Positions 32,101 through 33,476 of a DNA stretch of 33,476 bases are shown here, piece by piece. The stretch lies in the NCBI GenBank assembly GCA_030684735.1, contig JAUXXY010000190.1, positions 1 through 33,476 of the forward strand. The letters are read 5' to 3'. The translations under genes and the position numbers were made by a program. Each line of letters opens with the position of its first letter. Positions within the stretch are counted from its first letter, which is position 1. Under the pieces are notes generated by a model. That model searched no databases and had not been told where the DNA came from. It worked only from the letters and a program-made list of their open reading frames with translations. Source of the DNA: Bacteroidales bacterium (lineage in GTDB: Bacteria; Bacteroidota; Bacteroidia; Bacteroidales; JAAYJT01).

Positions 32101-33476
32101 GTCACTATCGCCGGGGAAAAGAAAATCGGTGGGCGGGCCAAAACCTCCGGTTAGCGGGTGTCCCAATCCGCCATAGATCATCTTGGTGCCATCTTTCCAG
32201 ATACCCCGCAGGTAGTTGTAATAGTCAATAGCTACGACTGGGTCGGTCATGAATGCCGGCAATCCGGTACTATTATTAAAATAAGTAAACCGGCGCATCC
32301 CAAAACGTTCGTTGTTGGCAATGCCATCACCAAAGTTTACCCCATTGATGGCTGTAGGAAAAGCCGCTTTAATTTCTTCACAATTTTTCAAGTTGCCCGC
32401 CACGTCGTATGCCGAAGGAAGATCCTTGTTGTAGTAAGGTTCGCCAGGCGCAATGGGATCCATATAGGGCCCCTGGAAAAAGTCAACTCCAATGGCTGGG
32501 GGTTGATTGCCATATGCCCATGCCTGGCCAAGGCCATCAGCGGGCAAACCATTGTAGCAATATCCTAATCCGCGCTTTACATCACAGCCGATATAGTCGT
32601 CATAAGCATATCCAAGGTCCGGGTCAACCCATTGACTAAAATATGTTTCCTGCAGTGTAAAGGTAGAACGGTTGATGATTTCATAACTGTAGAAAGTCAT
32701 GTTGTTGATTTCATCGTTGGTGCCAAACCCGAATGCCTGCCCCCGGATTTCCAGCCCAATGGCAGCGCCCTTGGTTTCGGTATGGATATTGCCCTTATCA
32801 TTAAACACCCACCATAAGGTTTGGTCGCCCTTGATAACCTGGTCCGAAAGAATCCCGTATTTCCAGTTATCCGGATCGTTGGGATAGTAATAGGCAGCAT
32901 CCATCGTCGGAGTTAGGGAGCGGCAAAGATCGCCCTTGAGATCGTAATAAGGATAGTCGCCAGCGAAAGGGTCGTACACCCCATCGCCATCCCTGTCGTA
33001 GAAAGGCGCAAGGTAATAGCTTTGCTTTTTCGATACATCGCCATGAGCAGGCCATTCCATGATGCTGGTAGGGATGGTATAACCGGGATAGGCTCCCTTA
33101 TCGTCATACCAGGCAAGAAATGCATTCACCTCGGGACGGGTCATCGGAAAATGTTTGTCATACTTGGCACAAGCTACCGCATCAACGGAAGCTGTACCAT
33201 CAATAGCCAGGGGGCCAGGCCAGTAATCGTTACCTACCTGGCGATAACGCAACGCTGCTAATTTTAGTTGGCCGTTTACATCGAGGCCACCAATCCATAG
33301 TGAAGCAGCAAACATTGACATCTTGCCCGATCCCTTGGGTATCTCGTATTGAGCACTCTCGAAGTCCCACCACATGTCGCCACCGGTGTTGATGCGTGTG
33401 CGGATGTTGTTTACATCAAGATATTTAAAGCCACCACCAGGTAAGCAACCAGCAGCCACTGCTTTGGTTTCGGTTT
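29167..33476 (-). CDS. Giant T9SS-secreted protein, N terminus beyond window
   Basis: The frame is open to the right edge (TETKAVAAGC at the edge), so the start and signal peptide are outside; a GTG at 33459 is inside the reading, not the start. At least 1436 residues are present. The N-terminal part contains LDVNNIRTRINTGGDMWWDF and SLWIGGLDVNGQLKLAALRY, a pattern found in large Bacteroidota surface proteins of unknown role. A calcium-site-like Asp-rich stretch FYDRDGDGVYDPFAGDYPYYD follows. The last about 100 residues form a type A T9SS sorting domain: VVPNPYYAYNSYE, KCTVSIYSVGGTLIRQF and GIPISGGLYIIHVKADG, ending in KTVKWFGALRPIDLNSF. It should cross the outer membrane by T9SS and be anchored or released. 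The PorV/PorQ-type gene 52 bases downstream is its likely partner. No stop or frameshift is seen. Confidence 0.88.
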   Translation of the reverse strand, partial: TETKAVAAGCLPGGGFKYLDVNNIRTRINTGGDMWWDFESAQYEIPKGSGKMSMFAASLWIGGLDVNGQLKLAALRYRQVGNDYWPGPLAIDGTASVDAVACAKYDKHFPMTRPEVNAFLAWYDDKGAYPGYTIPTSIMEWPAHGDVSKKQSYYLAPFYDRDGDGVYDPFAGDYPYYDLKGDLCRSLTPTMDAAYYYPNDPDNWKYGILSDQVIKGDQTLWWVFNDKGNIHTETKGAAIGLEIRGQAFGFGTNDEINNMTFYSYEIINRSTFTLQETYFSQWVDPDLGYAYDDYIGCDVKRGLGYCYNGLPADGLGQAWAYGNQPPAIGVDFFQGPYMDPIAPGEPYYNKDLPSAYDVAGNLKNCEEIKAAFPTAINGVNFGDGIANNERFGMRRFTYFNNSTGLPAFMTDPVVAIDYYNYLRGIWKDGTKMIYGGLGHPLTGGFGPPTDFLFPGDSDPCFWGTNFIPVSPAYWTEETSNNPANDRRFLQSAGPFTLKPGAVNYITVGIPWARATAGGPFASVELLRVTDDKCQAMFDNCFQVVNGPNAPDLTFRELDQELIVYISNRKWNDAGNNFNEEYSEFDYNIPDFFLKKTTILKPIRPGSDTMVVTIKTDTVRYDRYYKFEGYQIYQLKSASVSVGDIRNPDLSRLVFQCDVKNNVTTLINHLYDQSLAASVPRLEVIGRNEGINHSFKVTLDAFTNQALVNHKQYYYLALAYGHNQYEKYTADPQAQEPGVQSLYGQKKVFLSGRNNIKNYTAIPHKIVGSINAKSKYGDGVEITRIQGQGNGGNLLDLTKATIDLIMSKPPADSLMFVGHPNYPIAYQPTYKKGRGPLTIKVIDPLNVKKGSFTVRFDSMYWQKKHRITSSSTIIPGGDTAGMMVSTWKLIDNTTKQVIRSSKSIFFENEQLFLEQGFSITMKQVFQPGPHEVGKTWDGTVQNAVWEIIADNNSFIESSIIYADSSKQWLRGVPNIDGGGPFNWIRSGTTYDRDNVLANTDWDMKAVGAVSKPFDPNAVFEKVIEVELVELGGVKGGSWTPFQMAAYEGQDALARSELVPGVLNKNFNLMRDLASVDIVLTPDKSKWTRAVVIELCAVLSLSQNNTAKFAVRNAPSVDKNGTPAAIGALRSNNPDDPNYLYPTGMGWFPGYAINIETGERLNIMFGENSSLITENGRDMKWNPTSRGWRDDGSIVFGGMHYVYVMSSKTIATAAPGLNRNAPAYDAGRYLRWYLEKGSVVVKRLIWATAMWVNIPLAVPNQQWLSNEAIIRIRIAKPYARDYSNRPTDAQYLASDTVNRNWPMYTFSTDSIATLKNDFVKAQTELDIISVVPNPYYAYNSYETNQLDNRVKIINLPSKCTVSIYSVGGTLIRQFTKDSQFIADAGGNELTSIDWDLKNYAGIPISGGLYIIHVKADGIGEKTVKWFGALRPIDLNSF

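Noticed and set aside
1-33476. CRISPR array, tRNA, rRNA or prophage
   Set aside because: No regularly spaced repeats, no cloverleaf-like or rRNA sequences and no phage structural genes were seen while reading both strands.

Overview
The window is about 33.5 kb of a chromosome from a member of the Bacteroidota. Four things point there: Bacteroidota-type promoter boxes (TAnnTTTG) in front of several genes with little Shine-Dalgarno signal; a PorV/PorQ-family barrel next to a giant secreted protein with a type IX secretion (T9SS) C-terminal domain; M56/TonB and DUF3857/transglutaminase proteins; and family variants of MnmA and PurF typical of that phylum. No tRNA, rRNA or CRISPR array was recognised.

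Left part (1-12.2 kb): an IS4-type transposase runs off the left edge. A 2028-residue alpha-2-macroglobulin-like protein follows, in which the thioester motif has been replaced. A divergently oriented hemolysin III/PAQR membrane protein comes next, then a two-gene unit of exported DUF3857/transglutaminase-like proteins. The first of these keeps a Cys-His-Asp triad and the second has lost all three residues. The middle (12.2-17.9 kb) holds acpS and kbl on the minus strand, a decayed mobile/accessory patch, mnmA, and an AAA ATPase. In the patch, an ATPase gene is split by a four-helix-bundle (S23/IVP-like) gene, which is itself split by a small hairpin element. The ATPase carries a perfect palindrome at its start.

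Next (17.9-25.1 kb): a BlaI repressor overlaps a BlaR1-type M56 peptidase fused to a TonB C-terminal domain, behind three equally spaced CTA-N6-TAG dyads. Then come a small exported MORN-like protein, pgk, a transaminase overlapping an omega-amidase (a likely glutamine transaminase/omega-amidase repair pair), a MITE-like repeat, a ProX-type tRNA editing protein, a GNAT acetyltransferase and the relic of a secreted protein.

Right part (25.1-33.5 kb): a PurF-family amidotransferase with a short propeptide; then, on the minus strand, a greA-HIT pair and a giant T9SS cargo protein followed by the PorV/PorQ-family barrel, the latter ending at a clear intrinsic terminator. The right edge cuts the start of the giant gene. 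Most genes are ordinary for the phylum. The parts that deserve attention are the nested insertion at 14.05-14.98 kb, the pseudoenzyme pattern in the macroglobulin and transglutaminase genes, and the operator architectures at 17.34 and 17.77-17.84 kb.
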